This document shows, in pieces, positions 22,510-34,907 of a stretch of 64,000 bases of DNA. The position numbers and the translations under genes are program-made. Source of the DNA: Prostheceraeus crozeri (Eukaryota > Platyhelminthes > Polycladida > Euryleptidae); the NCBI GenBank assembly GCA_907163375.1, contig CAJQUW010004480.1, positions 1 through 64,000 on the forward strand, read 5' to 3'. The notes beneath the pieces are model-generated. The model made no database searches. It saw only the letters and a program-made list of their open reading frames with translations, and was not told where the DNA came from. How positions within the stretch are numbered: position 1 is the first letter of the stretch; each line of letters opens with the position of its first letter.

Positions 22510-23350
22510 ATAGAAATTTAGCTTCATCAATCGTGAAAATATCTATTCACAGATCTAGTCTATACTAAAGCAGGACAAGAGCACTCATAATTGGCATAGA
22601 TTGCGCTCCTTCCCGTGCATTGGAGTAAATATTATTTCCCGCGGGCAATAATCTGCTTTACAGGTCAAATAAAGCGATAGGATATGTACATTATACGCAC
22701 GGTGAAAAATAAAGAATATTATTCGTTTTTCATGTGCAACAGTATCAGATCTGTATCATCCTCCCACCAAGATCCCTCACTTATCTGCATAGGGTATAGA
22801 TATTATTAAGACAACGGTTTCGTTTCGGAGAATGATACACATGATACCTCCATCAATGAAGATTGAAATTTTACTTCATTAAAAAACATTCAGAATTTAG
22901 AAATTGCCGACATTTCATTTTTGAGACATCGGTAGCTTGATGTGAATATCAGTATCAGATCTTCTTTGATGCTAATCTGTTCATCTTTTCACTTGAGAAT
23001 CAATTTTGATGGATTATTTCGTCCATTTATCGCTAATTGTACCGAATATGGTTGCTTTATCAATTTCCAACATGTCAAATAAAGATATGCCACTTGATGA
23101 ACTTATGATGGATCTGTTTTCAGATGACTTTCTTATCACTGATTCTCTCAACTTTATCTAACTTTGCAAATGATGTGATATCCAAGTTGTCTAATGAAGT
23201 AAATACATGGATTTCATAAATGTCAGCAATACAGCTCCTTTATATACATTTCCCACAACCGATCAGAAAAGTGCTGGGGACAATGTTAGCCGTGATGATT
23301 CAACCAAAATACTTCTGCAATTAAGGCCCTCTAATTTGGAATTGCAGATA
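22510..23350. other. Interval without recognised features
   Basis: No frame above 60 codons and no repeat or motif recognised by eye. Confidence 0.5.
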
Positions 23351-23352
23351 TA

Positions 23353-25769
23353 CAGTCGGACCTGCGTATAAGGACCCCGTATGTAAGGACAAACCGCTTA
23401 TAAGGAACATATCTGTGCATCCCACTCACACTTCAATTCATCTATGCACAATCGGACCCGCGTATAAGGAAACCGCATGTAAGGACAACCCGGCTCTAAG
23501 GCAGGGCATTTCATATCTCATCCACAGTAAAACTTCACAATAAAGCCCCTTATATTAGGAAATACCCGTCAGTGGGGACATGGTTGTTTGTCTAAGCATT
23601 TCTATGATTTCAACTATCCGTAGACAATATAGACTACCACATGTATACTGTCTCTGTAGCTATCTATACCTTGCAATTTTCTTTATTCATTCATGGATAT
23701 CCATGATTTGACTGTTGTAGCAGATATCCATGGTTGTAGTTACATATGAATGCAATTGTTGAAGCAGGATTCGAAAATTAAAAACAACAATCCAAAACAA
23801 TGTTGTTTTGGCTTGACACGACAGAAGATATCTAGGAGGAAAGCAAAGCAGAGCAACACATTACGAATTAGCGTTGCAGTGACAAAACCTCGATTTGATC
23901 TCGCCATCTCCGAAGTGCTGTCATTTGAGCCAACGATGTCTAACAAGCGTAAATGCCTTACCGTCCAAGAGAAATATTGCGAGGAATATGGCATCAGACT
24001 TTCTTCAATTTCGAAATTTTTTAAAGACGAGGCCAAACTCCGAAACAAAGCATTTCAAAACAAGAATTTAAGCTCCAAGCGCTTCCGCCCTAGTAATTAC
24101 GAAAGTGTCAACAATGCCTTGACATTGTGGTTTAACCAAGCTCGAGCTTCAAGTATTCCTATAAGTGGTCCACTTATAACGGAAAAAGCCAAGAAACTTG
24201 CTCAAGAATTGAATGTAGATTTTGAACCAAACAATGGATGGTTGCAAAGGTGGAAGACATCCTACAACATAACCTTTCAAAAGATGCAAGGAGAGAGAGC
24301 ATCTGCAGACACTGAAGGTGCTAATAACTGGGTGGATAATGTGCTACCGAACTTGTGTAGGAACTATGCAGCCTGTGACATTTATAACGCCGACGAGTCT
24401 GCGCTATTCTACAAAGCCCTCCCTCAGGAACTATGGCTGTTGCTGGCTCAAAGCCCACATCTACTAAAGTTCCTAAGACCGTATAACGGCCCTGTTTTTA
24501 ACAAACCAGGATGGCAGTGATAAGAAAACATTCATTATTGGCAAAGTTAGAAGACCAAGATGCTTCACTGGTGTAAAGCAACTTCCTCTGCCATATTATA
24601 ATAACACCAAGGCATGGATGACTAGTTCCATCTGGACTCAAATATTGGCGCAATGGGACAGAAGTCTGACCCGCAAAGTTGTTCTACTTTGCGACAACGC
24701 GGCATGTCATAAGTATTCTGGAACTTCTCTGAGAAACATAGAGATTATCTTCCTACCCGCAAACACGACTTCTCTTCTTCAACCGCTCGACCAGGGATTC
24801 ATTCACTGTACAAAAGTGTATTATCGAAAGAACATTTGTCGTCGGCAGCTTAGGCAAACGAGAAATACAATTCCGTTGAAACGTTTTTGAAAGGCTTCAA
24901 CCTGCTTACAGCAATGCACGTGCTGAAGCAAAGTTGGTGGTTTGTCAGACCAGAGACAATTCAAAATTGTTTTAGAAAGGCCGGATTTGCCGTGAAAGAG
25001 CATTCGCCAGATATTGTGGTCAACGAACTGGAGCCTGATGTGAGTGAATTGCCCGAAGGTCTGGAGAAAAAAGATTTCATGGATTTTGTTGACCTTGATC
25101 TCCTTTGCGAAACGCATGGATCTATGACTGACACTGAAATTTGTGATCAAATTTGCTGCAATATTGGTAGTGACGATCAACATGACGAAAACGATGGTGA
25201 AAGTATTACGGAAGTTGTTGCTCCAGTGTCATTTGCTACGGTGTTAGTGTGTTGATCAAATTCGCATCTTCATTGGTCAACAATCAAGTGGGTCTTTTGC
25301 TATGAATCGCCTTGACGACTTGGAACGTGATTTAGTGAAAATTTCCAGTTGTAAAGGTACACAAAAGAAATTGACCGACTTCTTTTCTCCTTTATGACTG
25401 TTCTAATCTCTGTACTTCGCAAATAATTTACATGCATTGTGTATATTTGCAATTCAAACAATTTTTATGTTCTAATTGGATACTGAGTTTTTGATATATA
25501 GAATTCAGCTAGGATGAAAGGTTTAATCATGGGGGCATTATTATTTTGTCATCACAATTGTAATAAAATTTGCATGCATATAATTGCGCATACTGTTGCA
25601 GATTACAATAATACAGCAAAAAATACTTTCAAAATTGAAAAGTAGTATAAAACTTACTTAATAATTCTCATTGATTAAATCAAATATTCCACATATTATA
25701 TTTACTACTCATCTCTTCATTGAAAGGAGCCCAAATATTAAATTTACAGAAACCTCGCATGTAAGACTG
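23353..25769 (+). mobile_element. pogo/Tigger DNA transposon with TA duplication
   Basis: The left end is TA (23351-23352) then CAGTCGGACCTGCGTATAAG, with a second, internal copy of the same words near 23450 (CGGACCCGCGTATAAGGA). The right end reads, in reverse, TA then CAGTCTTACATGCGAGG (25749-25769). The ends are diverged. The 2.4-kb body encodes a pogo-type transposase. Confidence 0.75.
23936..25397 (+). pseudogene. pogo/Tigger-type DDE transposase, frameshifted
   Basis: The start at 23936 gives MSNKRKCLTVQEKY, the typical beginning of CENP-B/Tigger proteins. The first helix-turn-helix appears shortened, because only about 12 residues separate QEK from SSISKFFKD. A Tc5-type second DNA-binding domain follows (ITEKAKKLA, GWLQRWK). 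The catalytic domain shows IYNADESALFY (first Asp), a frameshift near 24430, LLCDNAACH (second Asp), and LLQPLDQGFI (third Asp). Another frame change lies near 24885. After an acidic stretch and one more frame change near 25250, the end is QKKLTDFFSPL, a match to the PCNA-binding PIP box (Q-x-x-L-x-x-F-F), which is known in pogo-type transposases. With at least three breaks, it is inactive. Confidence 0.8.
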
Positions 25770-25771
25770 TA

Positions 25772-27400
25772 TAAGCAACTTTTATAGAAAACTGACAGGT
25801 GAAATATCGGATGACAACCCTACTTACTCAGTAACAATGGAAGTTTGATATCTTGCCTATGTACAATAATGACACATGGAAAAATCTATGGTTTGTAGAT
25901 CAGTCTTGATCTAAAACATTATAGGAACATTGTCATAGTTTAGAGGACGATATTGCTCTTAGTTTCAATATTGTCCGTGAAATGCCATGATATTCCTATA
26001 GAAAGAAAGAGACAATGCCGCTGCCACAGATGTTTCAGTGATTCATTTATCACAGTGCATTAAGCATTGCCGTTGTAGGCTGTAATATGATTGCTTAAAC
26101 AAATCGCAATGCAAAGTTCTCCATGACCAAAGAATGAGATCATTTGCGATTTTTATGTTTCTTTTGATCTGCCATTTGGATCCACCCATCGTCTATTGGT
26201 GTTGATATGAAGAATGGATTCAATACATTCAAGTGCATAGATGACTTGTAAAACGTGGAAACAATCATTTGGGGCCTGTGTTTATGTGACTTCACATGCA
26301 AAATTACACTAGCAGATTTGTGTCTAAGTCACAGGATATCATTTACTTTTAGAATGTGAGGGATTTCTATGCACATGCTTCGTCCTCTGATAAATTTCAT
26401 GCATAATATCAGCATCCTAAGACATCGTGACGTGAATTTTGATTGTAATTTTAAATCGCATCAATTGTTGTTGAATCAATTGCTTGAACTACATGCTGTA
26501 ATGTCCATGCATGATAAAATATCCCTTTTCTCAAATCTTTCTATGAAGATTAGCATTCCGGATGGTGTCAGTTGTTATCCATTAATGGAATTCACCCTTA
26601 TGAAAATTATGATTATAAACAAATTCTGCCTTCTTACTCAGCCACCATTTTTTGAAATGCAGTGATGAAACTAGAGAAAGTATAAATAACCAAACCGAAT
26701 GAAACAGAAGTACTCCTATTCACTTTTAATTGCCATTCTGTTCACGTTATAGCACTGCTTTCTCTCTTCATGTTGACTAACCATTGCTGGATCCAGCCTG
26801 TAGTCTGGAAAATTTTGAACAATGTGAAATGAAACTTCCACAGCCAGGAGTTTGAATTCTAATGTTCTATGTCATCTTCAACATATTGTTGTCATTTTCA
26901 ACATAGTCAGAGCCATTACCGTGGATGAATTATAATAGCACTATTTTCATAGTTTTATGGGACAATTCCAATGGGAACTCTTGAGCTGACGAATCGCATA
27001 ATCGCTAATCGGAACTTCATTTTTCCGAATCGCGCCCATCTCTCAAATTCACAATTAAGCTAAGATAGGCATTACTGAATTTGCCTCGAGTATCAAGGGT
27101 CAACATTTTACAAATGTAATGGATTCCTGAGGTAATACTGCCATAAAGTCACGCAGGATGTTTAAAACAGCCTGTTCCCAGGCATTCTCACCTATACAAA
27201 TCCAAATACTGTGAATATATTCTCCTTATCATGGCAAATTGTCTGGTATCTCGCGATACCCCCTTGTACAAAGAACTTTGACAAAGATCTGCCTCAAAAC
27301 AAGTACTGTATTTACGTCACTCAATCTATCTTCTAAGATATAATTCAACTCTTCATTCTTATTCAATTAAAGTTGGTGAATTTGGTGAATTGCAGCTCGA
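25772..27400. other. Interval without recognised features
   Basis: The longest frame (98 codons at 26369) has no recognisable motif and looks accidental. No repeats stand out. Confidence 0.5.
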
Positions 27401-29370
27401 AAGACCATCAAAGAATTGAAAGACTCCTTTTATCCCAATCAGATGGGTGTTGGCTCACCAAAAGGTGCGGAGGCCATAGTACACACAATACGAAATTATT
27501 TGAAAGAGAAATTGTTGATCAACGAACCTTTCGTGATGATCAAAGTTGACTTTTCTAACGCCTTCAATACTATTAGAAGGGATATGGTTCTGCATAAGGT
27601 CAAAGAAAGAGCCAGCAGTATTTTTCCTTTTATGTGGCAAATGTACAATAACGACACTAACCTTTTTATTGATGGTGAAATCCTTTTATCGAGGGATGGC
27701 ATGCAACAGGGTGACCCTATGGGTCCGGTCGGTTTCTCCTTGGCGATAAATGATATGGTCAAAAGTTTGACAAGTAAAGTCAATTGTTGGTACTTAGACG
27801 ACGGTTGTATCGCAGGCACTGTGGCTGAAGTGACAAAGGATCTGAACACAATCATTGCTCTCCAGGCGGACCTCGGTCTAAGCATGAACTTGCAAAAGTG
27901 TGAGGTGTATGACCTAATGTCTCTAACAACTTCTGTCACATCCTCCTTTTTCCATCAGATGAAGGCTATTTCAATGATAGATGCTACACTCCTGGGATCG
28001 CCTCTTTTCCCTCAAAGTGCCGGGTCGGTGTTCACGGACAAACTCAATTCTATCAATATACTCATTGATCGTCTAAGTGATATTGACTCCCACAGTGCTT
28101 TCTACATATTGAAAAACTGTTTCTCAATACCGAAACTTTTATATCTTTTGCGAACATTTCCATTTTATCAATTCCCTCATTTGTTAATTAGATTCGATGA
28201 TCTTCAACGAAGTGCTTTAGAGAACATACTCAACTGCTCATTGTCTCCTCGGTCCTGTGATCAAGCTTTTTTCCCTGTCTCAAAGGGAGGTTTGGGTCTT
28301 AGACGGGCAACGAACGTGGCACTTCCGGCTTTTCTGGCATTTTCACACGGTGTAGAAGCTTTTCTACGAGATGTTTTACCTGGTTTCCAATCTGATCAGG
28401 ACAAGCTTGACGCCCTTCATTCTTGGAAAGTAAAGCTTCCAAGTCAAAATGAGCCAGAACATCAATTGAGGTCTTTACAACGTTCATGGGACAAACCATT
28501 AATCGACGACAAATTTGAGAAAATTTTGAGCCAAATATCGACCCAGTAAACAGAAGTCGCTTGCTTTGCGTATCTTCTCCAGACGCGGGTGCATGGTTGA
28601 ACTCAATCCCAATTTCATGTTTGGGCCTCAAACTCAACAACGAGAATCTGCGAATTGCCATCGCTCTGCGACTAGGAGCTCCTGTGTGTTTTCCTCACAA
28701 ATGCAGATGTGGTGCCGACGTCGATCTTTACGGCAATCACGGTTTGAGTTGTAAACTGAACAGTGGACGAATTATTCGACACAGTGAAGCAAATGACATT
28801 ATCAGACGATCATATGCCACCGCCGGGATACCTGCTGTCCTTGAACCTCACGGCCTTAGTCGTGATGACGGCAAAAGACCGGATGGCGTGACTCTGATAC
28901 CTTGGAAGTCCGGTAGAGCTTTAATGTGGGATTTCACATGCGTGGATACGCTCGCCACTAGCAACATCCCAAATTCAAGACAAGGTGGAGGAATTCTGGC
29001 ATCGAAAGCAGGAGATAAGAAGCGACGGAAGTATGAGAGTCTAGCTCATGATTTTTGCTTTTGTCCTTTTGCGATGGAGACTCTCGGAGCATGGGGAACT
29101 GACGCTCGAGCCCTCGTGAGGATGCTCGGAAGAAGAATAAGTGAAGTCACCGGAGAGACCAGAGCAACTGAGTTCCTGAAGCAACGTCTGAGCTTAGCCG
29201 TTCAAAGGGGAAATGCAACTAGCATTATGTCATGCATACCTCGATCGAGCCCTCTTAGTGAAATTGACTATGTCTTGTGACTTTTAAATTTACTCTGTCT
29301 GTAAAAAGAACTTGATTATGTATTTTCAAAAAAAAAATAAAAAAAAGAGAGACAAAAAAATAGAAAGATT
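27400..29370 (+). mobile_element. REL-endonuclease LINE, 5'-truncated
   Basis: A 5'-truncated non-LTR retrotransposon: RT followed by a zinc knuckle and a PD-(D/E)XK-type nuclease, and an A-rich 3' tail (29327-29370). This architecture belongs to the R2/R4/NeSL-type superclade rather than the APE-endonuclease LINEs found elsewhere in the window. Target duplications were not found. Confidence 0.75.
27416..29280 (+). pseudogene. LINE reverse transcriptase and restriction-like endonuclease, one frameshift
   Basis: First frame, 377 codons: VDFSNAFNTI (motif A), RDGMQQGDPMGP (motif B), CWYLDDG (catalytic YLDD), GLSMNLQKCEV (motif D), then thumb sequence. It stops at 28549. The next frame (28561-29280) continues with AWLNSIPI, a cysteine/histidine cluster CRCGADVDLYGNHGLSC then RHSEAND, and the nuclease signature KRPDGVTLIPW followed by WDFTCVD, matching the P-D ... 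D-x-T layout of restriction-like endonucleases, which nick the target site in R2-type elements. A single frameshift near 28550 and 5' loss make it inactive. RT motifs are all intact, so the copy is fairly young. Confidence 0.8.
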
Positions 29371-30185
29371 TCCATTAACGACGCCCAGACGCCGAGCCGC
29401 GCTTCCGTGTGCGTGCGTGCATTCTTCCCTAGCAGTCACTGCACGGTTAAGCAGCTGTTGTTCAGTGTAGTTGACAATATCGACAACATCTGTGTAATTT
29501 CCATTGACAACGTTGAATCTTGTAGTGTTGAGAATCCATATATATCTAAATTTCTGATAAAAATGCAGACAAATCTAGCATTCAGAATTGTTATTTGTCC
29601 TCGGAAAGTATATTTATTTCTATGTCAAATCAACTATCAACCTTGTATCAACGCTCTGGTAACCATAGAAATGGATCTTCATCTCATGTTTTTGTCTTCC
29701 AAACGTCTACGGATAACTATGTAATTTTTCACTGATTCATAGTTTTGACATAGCTATTCATTCATTCATTCCCTTCCATCTCATAGTTCAATAACAATCT
29801 GTTGTCAATTGCGATATCATCAAATGAAACTGCTTATAAACGAGAAGACTTTTCCAGAATTTTCCATTGCTACTGCGTAAGTAGGGTTGTCAGCCGATAT
29901 TTCACATGTCATTTCAGACGACCTGAATTGCATGATCAAGGCCGTCTAATTTGCTATGTAGCACCATTGAGGTAGGAGCACTCACCATCCATCTCCACAT
30001 TCCCAGAGAAAATGGCATTGAGATGATTCCTATGGTTCACAATTTGGACGCGTAGATATCTCAAGCTTGACATGCTTCAATGTTCTGAGCTGCATGGGCT
30101 ATGTAGAAAATTATCATAGATTTGAGTCAGATCAAAATCTTGGAATTTTTGATGTCAGAGATTTTAGGTTCAGTAACAATGCATG
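29371..30185. other. Interval without recognised features
   Basis: The 105-codon frame at 29407 has no recognisable motif. A short (CATT)n stretch lies at 29756-29772. Nothing else is seen. Confidence 0.45.
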
Positions 30186-30258
30186 TATTACCTTTCAAAT
30201 GATCAGCCTAAATCGTCTGGCGCTACGCACCGACCAAGCTGTCATTTGAAAGGTAATA
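30186..30258. repeat. 17-bp perfect inverted repeat with 39-bp loop
   Basis: TATTACCTTTCAAATGA at 30186-30202 is exactly complementary to TCATTTGAAAGGTAATA at 30242-30258. It could be a small foldback element or a hairpin RNA; no flanking duplication is evident. Confidence 0.7.
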
Positions 30259-30345
30259 TAATTATCTTCCTTGTCGACTACTCTCTTGACAGTAAATTTG
30301 AATCAAAGCAATGACATAATAGTAGTTAGCTACAAATTCAGATTA

Positions 30346-31905
30346 CAGTGGACTTCGCTTAATACGATATTGAATGAACCACTAAAAAATATTGTAATAA
30401 GCGATATATCGTATTAACCGATATTTGTTATAAGGAGCTGTTAATATAGTCTACGTACGTATGACATGTTACCTAGTATGTATTTGAGTTTAGAGATTTG
30501 AAAAATGTCTTCTAGAACACGGTAAGCATGTATTTGAGTTAGAGAGCTGAAAAAAAAAACATCTCGTAGAACACGGTATGTATTTGAGTTGAAAAAAATT
30601 CCATAGGACATGTTCAGGATATACAGTGATTTCAAATTTAGTGTCAGAGAAAGTAGTCCGTGATGGGTTTTTGAACAGCAGGTACTCGTGCTTTGATAAT
30701 CATATCTTCAATTTCATACGTTGATTCCAGCGGCAAATTTTTCTTTTCCATGTACTTACGCACTTGACCGAGTGCTTTTAATGCATCCTTGGCGCTGATT
30801 TCGACATCGTTCGCCACCAACGTCGGTGGTTCGTCCTCTACGTCAGATCCATCTTGGTGTTGATTACTGATACTTTCACATATTTCAATGTCTGTAAGTG
30901 TTGCTGAACATTGTTCATAACTATCACAAATACAGAATTCGTCGAATGTCGATCGGTCGATGATGTCACTCACCTCAATGGGTTCATCATCCTCGTCGTC
31001 AAATTCTGTATCGTCATGCTGACGTATAAAGCCACATTTTCTTAAAATATTAGAAATAGACTCCGGCTTAACTAAGAACCATTCGCGTTTTACGAGGTAT
31101 AGAGCCTGCAACACTTCGACTGTCTGTGCGAAGTCGTTGATACTTTTGTCAGGATTATCATCTATAAATGTCAGCATTCGGCGAAGGATGTTTTGTCTGT
31201 AGTATGACTTGAGTGTCTTAATTATACCTTGGTCGGCTGGTTGGATCAGTGACGTTGTATTTGGAGGTAAGTATTGAATGGAGACATTACGCAACTCTGG
31301 GCAACCGTAATGACAAGTAGCGTTGTCAACGAATAACAGCACTTTCCGATTTTCTTTGGCCATGCGATCATCAAAATTCTTCACAATTTCGTGAAAGATT
31401 CGTTGCGTCATCCAAGCCTTTGAATTGTGAAAATATGGCAATGGTGGAGACTTACGTTTGAAACATCGTGGATTTTTGAAGCGACCGATGGTGAATAAGT
31501 TCTTATCCGAGCCGTCAGCGTTGGTGAGGACTAGCAATGTTATTCGCGCTTTCATTTCCTTAAAACCTTTTACTCTGTCAAGGCGTCGAACACAGAGTGT
31601 GCCAGAGGGTAAAGCCTTATAGAATAACGCTGTCTCATCGGCATTATAAACGTCTTTTGGCGAGAAACCATTAAGAATTCCCGGGAGCGTTGTTGCAATA
31701 TATTGTTCGGCAGCTGGAGAATCAGCGCTGGCCACCTCACCTGAGATCACTCTATGATGAATATTGTGCCGCTTACTCACTTACTCACATATGTATCGTA
31801 ATATGCAGTGTAAATATAATGGAAAATTACCGGACGGGGATTTTTGTGATATCGCAATAAGCAATATATCGTAATAAGCGATATCGTATTAAAGGAAGTC
31901 CACTG
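30346..31905 (-). mobile_element. Tigger-type element with intact termini and internal deletion
   Basis: Both ends read CAGTGGACTTC (left, 30346) and, in reverse, CAGTGGACTTCC (right, ending 31905), each next to a TA (30344-30345 and 31906-31907). Subterminal sequence on both sides contains repeated AATACGATAT and TAATAAGCGATATATCG words. The body, 1,560 bp, encodes the catalytic part of a transposase on the minus strand but lacks the DNA-binding part, so it is an internally deleted copy. Confidence 0.85.
30644..31780 (-). CDS. Tigger-type transposase lacking its DNA-binding domain, intact DDE domain
   Basis: An open frame of 378 codons. It starts MSKRHNIHHRVISGE, which in full-length relatives lies just after the second helix-turn-helix, so the N-terminal CENP-B/Tc5 domains are missing. 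The catalytic triad is present: VYNADETALFY (first Asp), LLFVDNATCH (second Asp), and LIQPADQGII (third Asp). An acidic linker (DDTEFDDEDDEP) and a helical tail follow, ending VQKPITDYFL, a PIP-box match (Q-x-x-I-x-x-Y-F). No stops or frameshifts occur across the domain. The product, if made, could dimerise or bind PCNA but should not recognise the terminal repeats. It may act as an inhibitor or simply be a young deleted copy. Confidence 0.8.
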   Translation of the reverse strand: MSKRHNIHHRVISGEVASADSPAAEQYIATTLPGILNGFSPKDVYNADETALFYKALPSGTLCVRRLDRVKGFKEMKARITLLVLTNADGSDKNLFTIGRFKNPRCFKRKSPPLPYFHNSKAWMTQRIFHEIVKNFDDRMAKENRKVLLFVDNATCHYGCPELRNVSIQYLPPNTTSLIQPADQGIIKTLKSYYRQNILRRMLTFIDDNPDKSINDFAQTVEVLQALYLVKREWFLVKPESISNILRKCGFIRQHDDTEFDDEDDEPIEVSDIIDRSTFDEFCICDSYEQCSATLTDIEICESISNQHQDGSDVEDEPPTLVANDVEISAKDALKALGQVRKYMEKKNLPLESTYEIEDMIIKARVPAVQKPITDYFL

Positions 31906-32098
31906 TATATAGTCTGAAATCATTGTGCAGAAGGTCAGTTCTATTCATTTTACATGTAGATATGCAGCTTGATTAGCAATAAGATTCTATTGACTTCCTT
32001 CGACAATTCAATACTTATCATAAGCGCTGGCTAAAAAGTGATATCATAGCTGTCACCACAAATGAACCATTGATTCCATACTTCCTATACTTACTGCT

Positions 32099-33056
32099 TT
32101 GAATCGTCTGAAGCGCCGTTCTCTGATGTCGGATCTGACCGATAGTAACTACGGGCGCAGATCTCGAACTTTAGCCTTATCTATTGAGGTTGTGGCGGCG
32201 TCATTCGCATGGATAACAGGAAGAAGGCGCTCCTCCCACTTCCCTTCTTCCTCGCTGACTGATAGTGAAGTGAAAGAAGCGTTGATTAGGTTAAAATCTA
32301 AGCGGCTTCAACGGGCCAACTAATTACAGCGATTCCGTTTCATTTAACTCATTTGTTGACATGCGACCACAATGATGCCGCAGATAACGGTGAACTCAGT
32401 ATATCTGATAATCATCTTGAGAAAAAATGAGAGACCTGCGAAGCTGCGAGATAAAATTTGACTCAAAATTAGAAAAATACAATTAATTGCAAATTGCCGC
32501 TGATATGTCCGGCTCCAAGTGTTTGAAGTTCGTGGACATCTAATAGAAAATGATAATGCTCGCCATTTATAGTGCAAAGTTCCATAGTGGACTTTTAAAC
32601 ATAATTTCAAGCATTTACTAACAGTTATTGTCAGATTCATGATCGTCGCTTTTTTATACTTGGAAAAATGAAATATTATACCAACAAGCATGAATTACTA
32701 TGTATTTACAATGCATACATACGATCTGTAATGGAATATGCGTATCCGCTGTTACTTGGTTTACCTAAAGGACTCGAAAACAAGCTCAAGAGAATACACA
32801 GACGAGCGATTAAGCTAATTGAAATTGAGAAAGAAAGTCAAATTGATTCCATCAAAAAGAAAACGAAGAGACTATGATCAAAAAGTTGTTTAGAAATATA
32901 AGTTTAAATGGTCGGCATCTTCTATTCAAGTTCATACCAAAACGGTTGCGGTACTCCAGGCATTTCGAACTGCACCTCAGTCGCTCAAAGAAGTGTAAGC
33001 GATCTTTCTTTCCTCAAATGCTCATGAACAGTGACATTAATTGTGCGCGGAAATAA
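32099..33056 (+). pseudogene. LINE RT relic, internally deleted
   Basis: The frame 32099-32323 ends with LTDSEVKEALIRLKSKR, a match to the start of CR1/L2/Jockey-type RT domains. After about 340 bp of non-coding sequence, 32668-32877 shows IYNAYIRSVMEYAYPLLLGL and LKRIHRRAIKLIEI, the C-terminal end of the same kind of RT, and 32874-33056 shows a basic tail (HFELHLSRSKKCKRSFFPQ) typical of LINE 3' ends. The catalytic core between them is missing. The two pieces may be from one deleted copy or two copies. Confidence 0.55.
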
Positions 33057-33115
33057 TTTTCTTCCAATTTCCGTTTGATTTCTCTTATGTGCATATCAGT
33101 TGCTAACTGTAGACG

Positions 33116-34907
33116 GAGTTGGAAGTGGGTCAACGAAACTTGACCCCATGACCCACCTGACCCACCGACTTTTAACGAAAACATGACCTACGACCCACCT
33201 GACCCACGGGGTACCCTGACCCACGACCCACCACATCTTTGACCCACTTGACCCACCTAACCCACATGCTGCAAGGTGAATGATGTGAGTGCAATTCCCT
33301 TTTCTGGCATCATCTTTAGTTTCATTTTCATTCAAGATTTCAGGTCTATCTACGTGTAGGTAGTGGCCTCGTAGTATCAGAATTGTTGTTAAGATTTGTT
33401 ATGAAGATTCAAATGTATCAGATCTCTTGTCACATGATAAATAGACATGCAACCTCATCAAAATGATCTTATAATCAAAGTTCATGTACCACAAATGCCG
33501 AAGGTTCTAAAAAATTCAAAATATTCTGTTTCTTGTTATAATTCTTGACCATCCTTTTTAGTGACATCTATTTAACTCGTACAGAGATGATTAGTTAAGC
33601 CCTACAGACTAAATTTTAAATGTTACATTTCTTAATCAAATGAAGTTAAAAAATAAGATTGCAGTAGGCTTAAATCATTTATTCATGCATATATTATGTT
33701 AGATACTACATGTGTGAACATTATCCCACGAAATTCCTCAAACTAACGAAATTCTTTTGTTTCTTCTGAGAATGCAAGAACGACATTCATAGAAAAGCAA
33801 CTGGAGTAAGCATGCGCAACGCGTGAATATTGCACCATTTACAATTCAAGTTCAGTCAATCAAATTCAAGTTGGTCAATCAGAAGGCAAGTTCGTCCACA
33901 AAGTTGATTGACTGAACTTAAATTCTAAATGGTGTATTATAATATTATTGTAATTCAAGCTTACAAAACACATAGATGAACTGATATATTTGAGTGGAGC
34001 TACATGTAAGTGTACGTTGTGTAAGTAAACATTCCAACTTTTATCGATACCAAATCAAATATCAAAACGAAACTTTTTATTGATACGAAGTGTCAAAAAA
34101 TATCTCTTCACAGAGCTCTGCCGTAATAAGTCTGTGTGAAAGGGATAAGTCTATATCAATGACCGTCGCATGAATTAGCGTATTTCAGATTATCATGCAT
34201 CGAATGAGCAATGAGATACATGGAACGTGTATGATGCGAAAGTAGATTGAACGGCTAAATACTTCAGATGTGAAGCATGTATATTATCAAGATATTTTGA
34301 TCAATTACATATTTCGAAATTATTTAGGCTGTGATCAATCTTTACAAGAGGATATTTTCTACGAAATACCAACAAAACAAACGAAACAAACAAAACGAAG
34401 GCCAGCTAGCATTGCAAGAAAATTTTCAAGATGAATAAAACCTCTGAATACCTGACTTCTTCAGTAGCTGTATCTCTGAAATCAAGGTCACACATCATTG
34501 GGTATCGTCAGCCATGGCGGCAGAGAATCGAGCATACACAATTGTAAAACAACTTAATCTCTCCACTAACCAACATCTCTCAGTAGACAACAGTAATTGT
34601 TTTCTAGCCTTTCATTTGTGTGAATTCCGCCCCCTTTCGAAACTGTATGAGGCTTGTGAAAGTCAATAGTGTTGCATATTTTGACTGTGTGCATCCATCA
34701 CCCCTTTCAGTGACACTGACTCAATCATTTTTCATGAATGATAAGAATACGAATAAATGAAATTTACTGTAATTGAAATTTTCAAATCTATCATGGGTCA
34801 AAATGTTTGGAAGTGGGTCACCGAAGTCTGACACGACCCACGTGACTCACACTAAATGTGACCAACGACCCACGTGACACACCTGACCCATGACCCACTT
34901 CCAACTG
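33116..34907. mobile_element. Inverted-repeat element with TGACCCAC subterminal arrays
   Basis: The left end has GTTGGAAGTGGGTCA (33118-33132) and the right end its exact complement TGACCCACTTCCAAC (34891-34905). Inside each end the 8-9 bp word TGACCCAC(CT) repeats many times (33140-33270 and 34800-34900). The interior has no coding capacity. This suggests a non-autonomous DNA transposon, with the repeated word as a possible transposase-binding site. A clean target duplication was not found. Confidence 0.5.
33834..33933. repeat. 30-bp imperfect inverted repeat (28 of 30 pairs)
   Basis: ACCATTTACAATTCAAGTTC... at 33834-33863 pairs with ...GAACTTAAATTCTAAATGGT at 33904-33933 with two mismatches around a 40-bp loop that itself contains a partial repeat of the arm (TTCAAGTTGGTCAATCA). 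It looks like a tiny foldback element. Confidence 0.65.

Noticed and set aside
29407..29724. 105-codon ORF beginning MCVRAFFPSSHC
   Set aside because: No motif, ordinary composition, no supporting signals.
33096..33335. 79-codon minus-strand ORF rich in WVRWV
   Set aside because: Translation of the TGACCCAC tandem words; not a gene.
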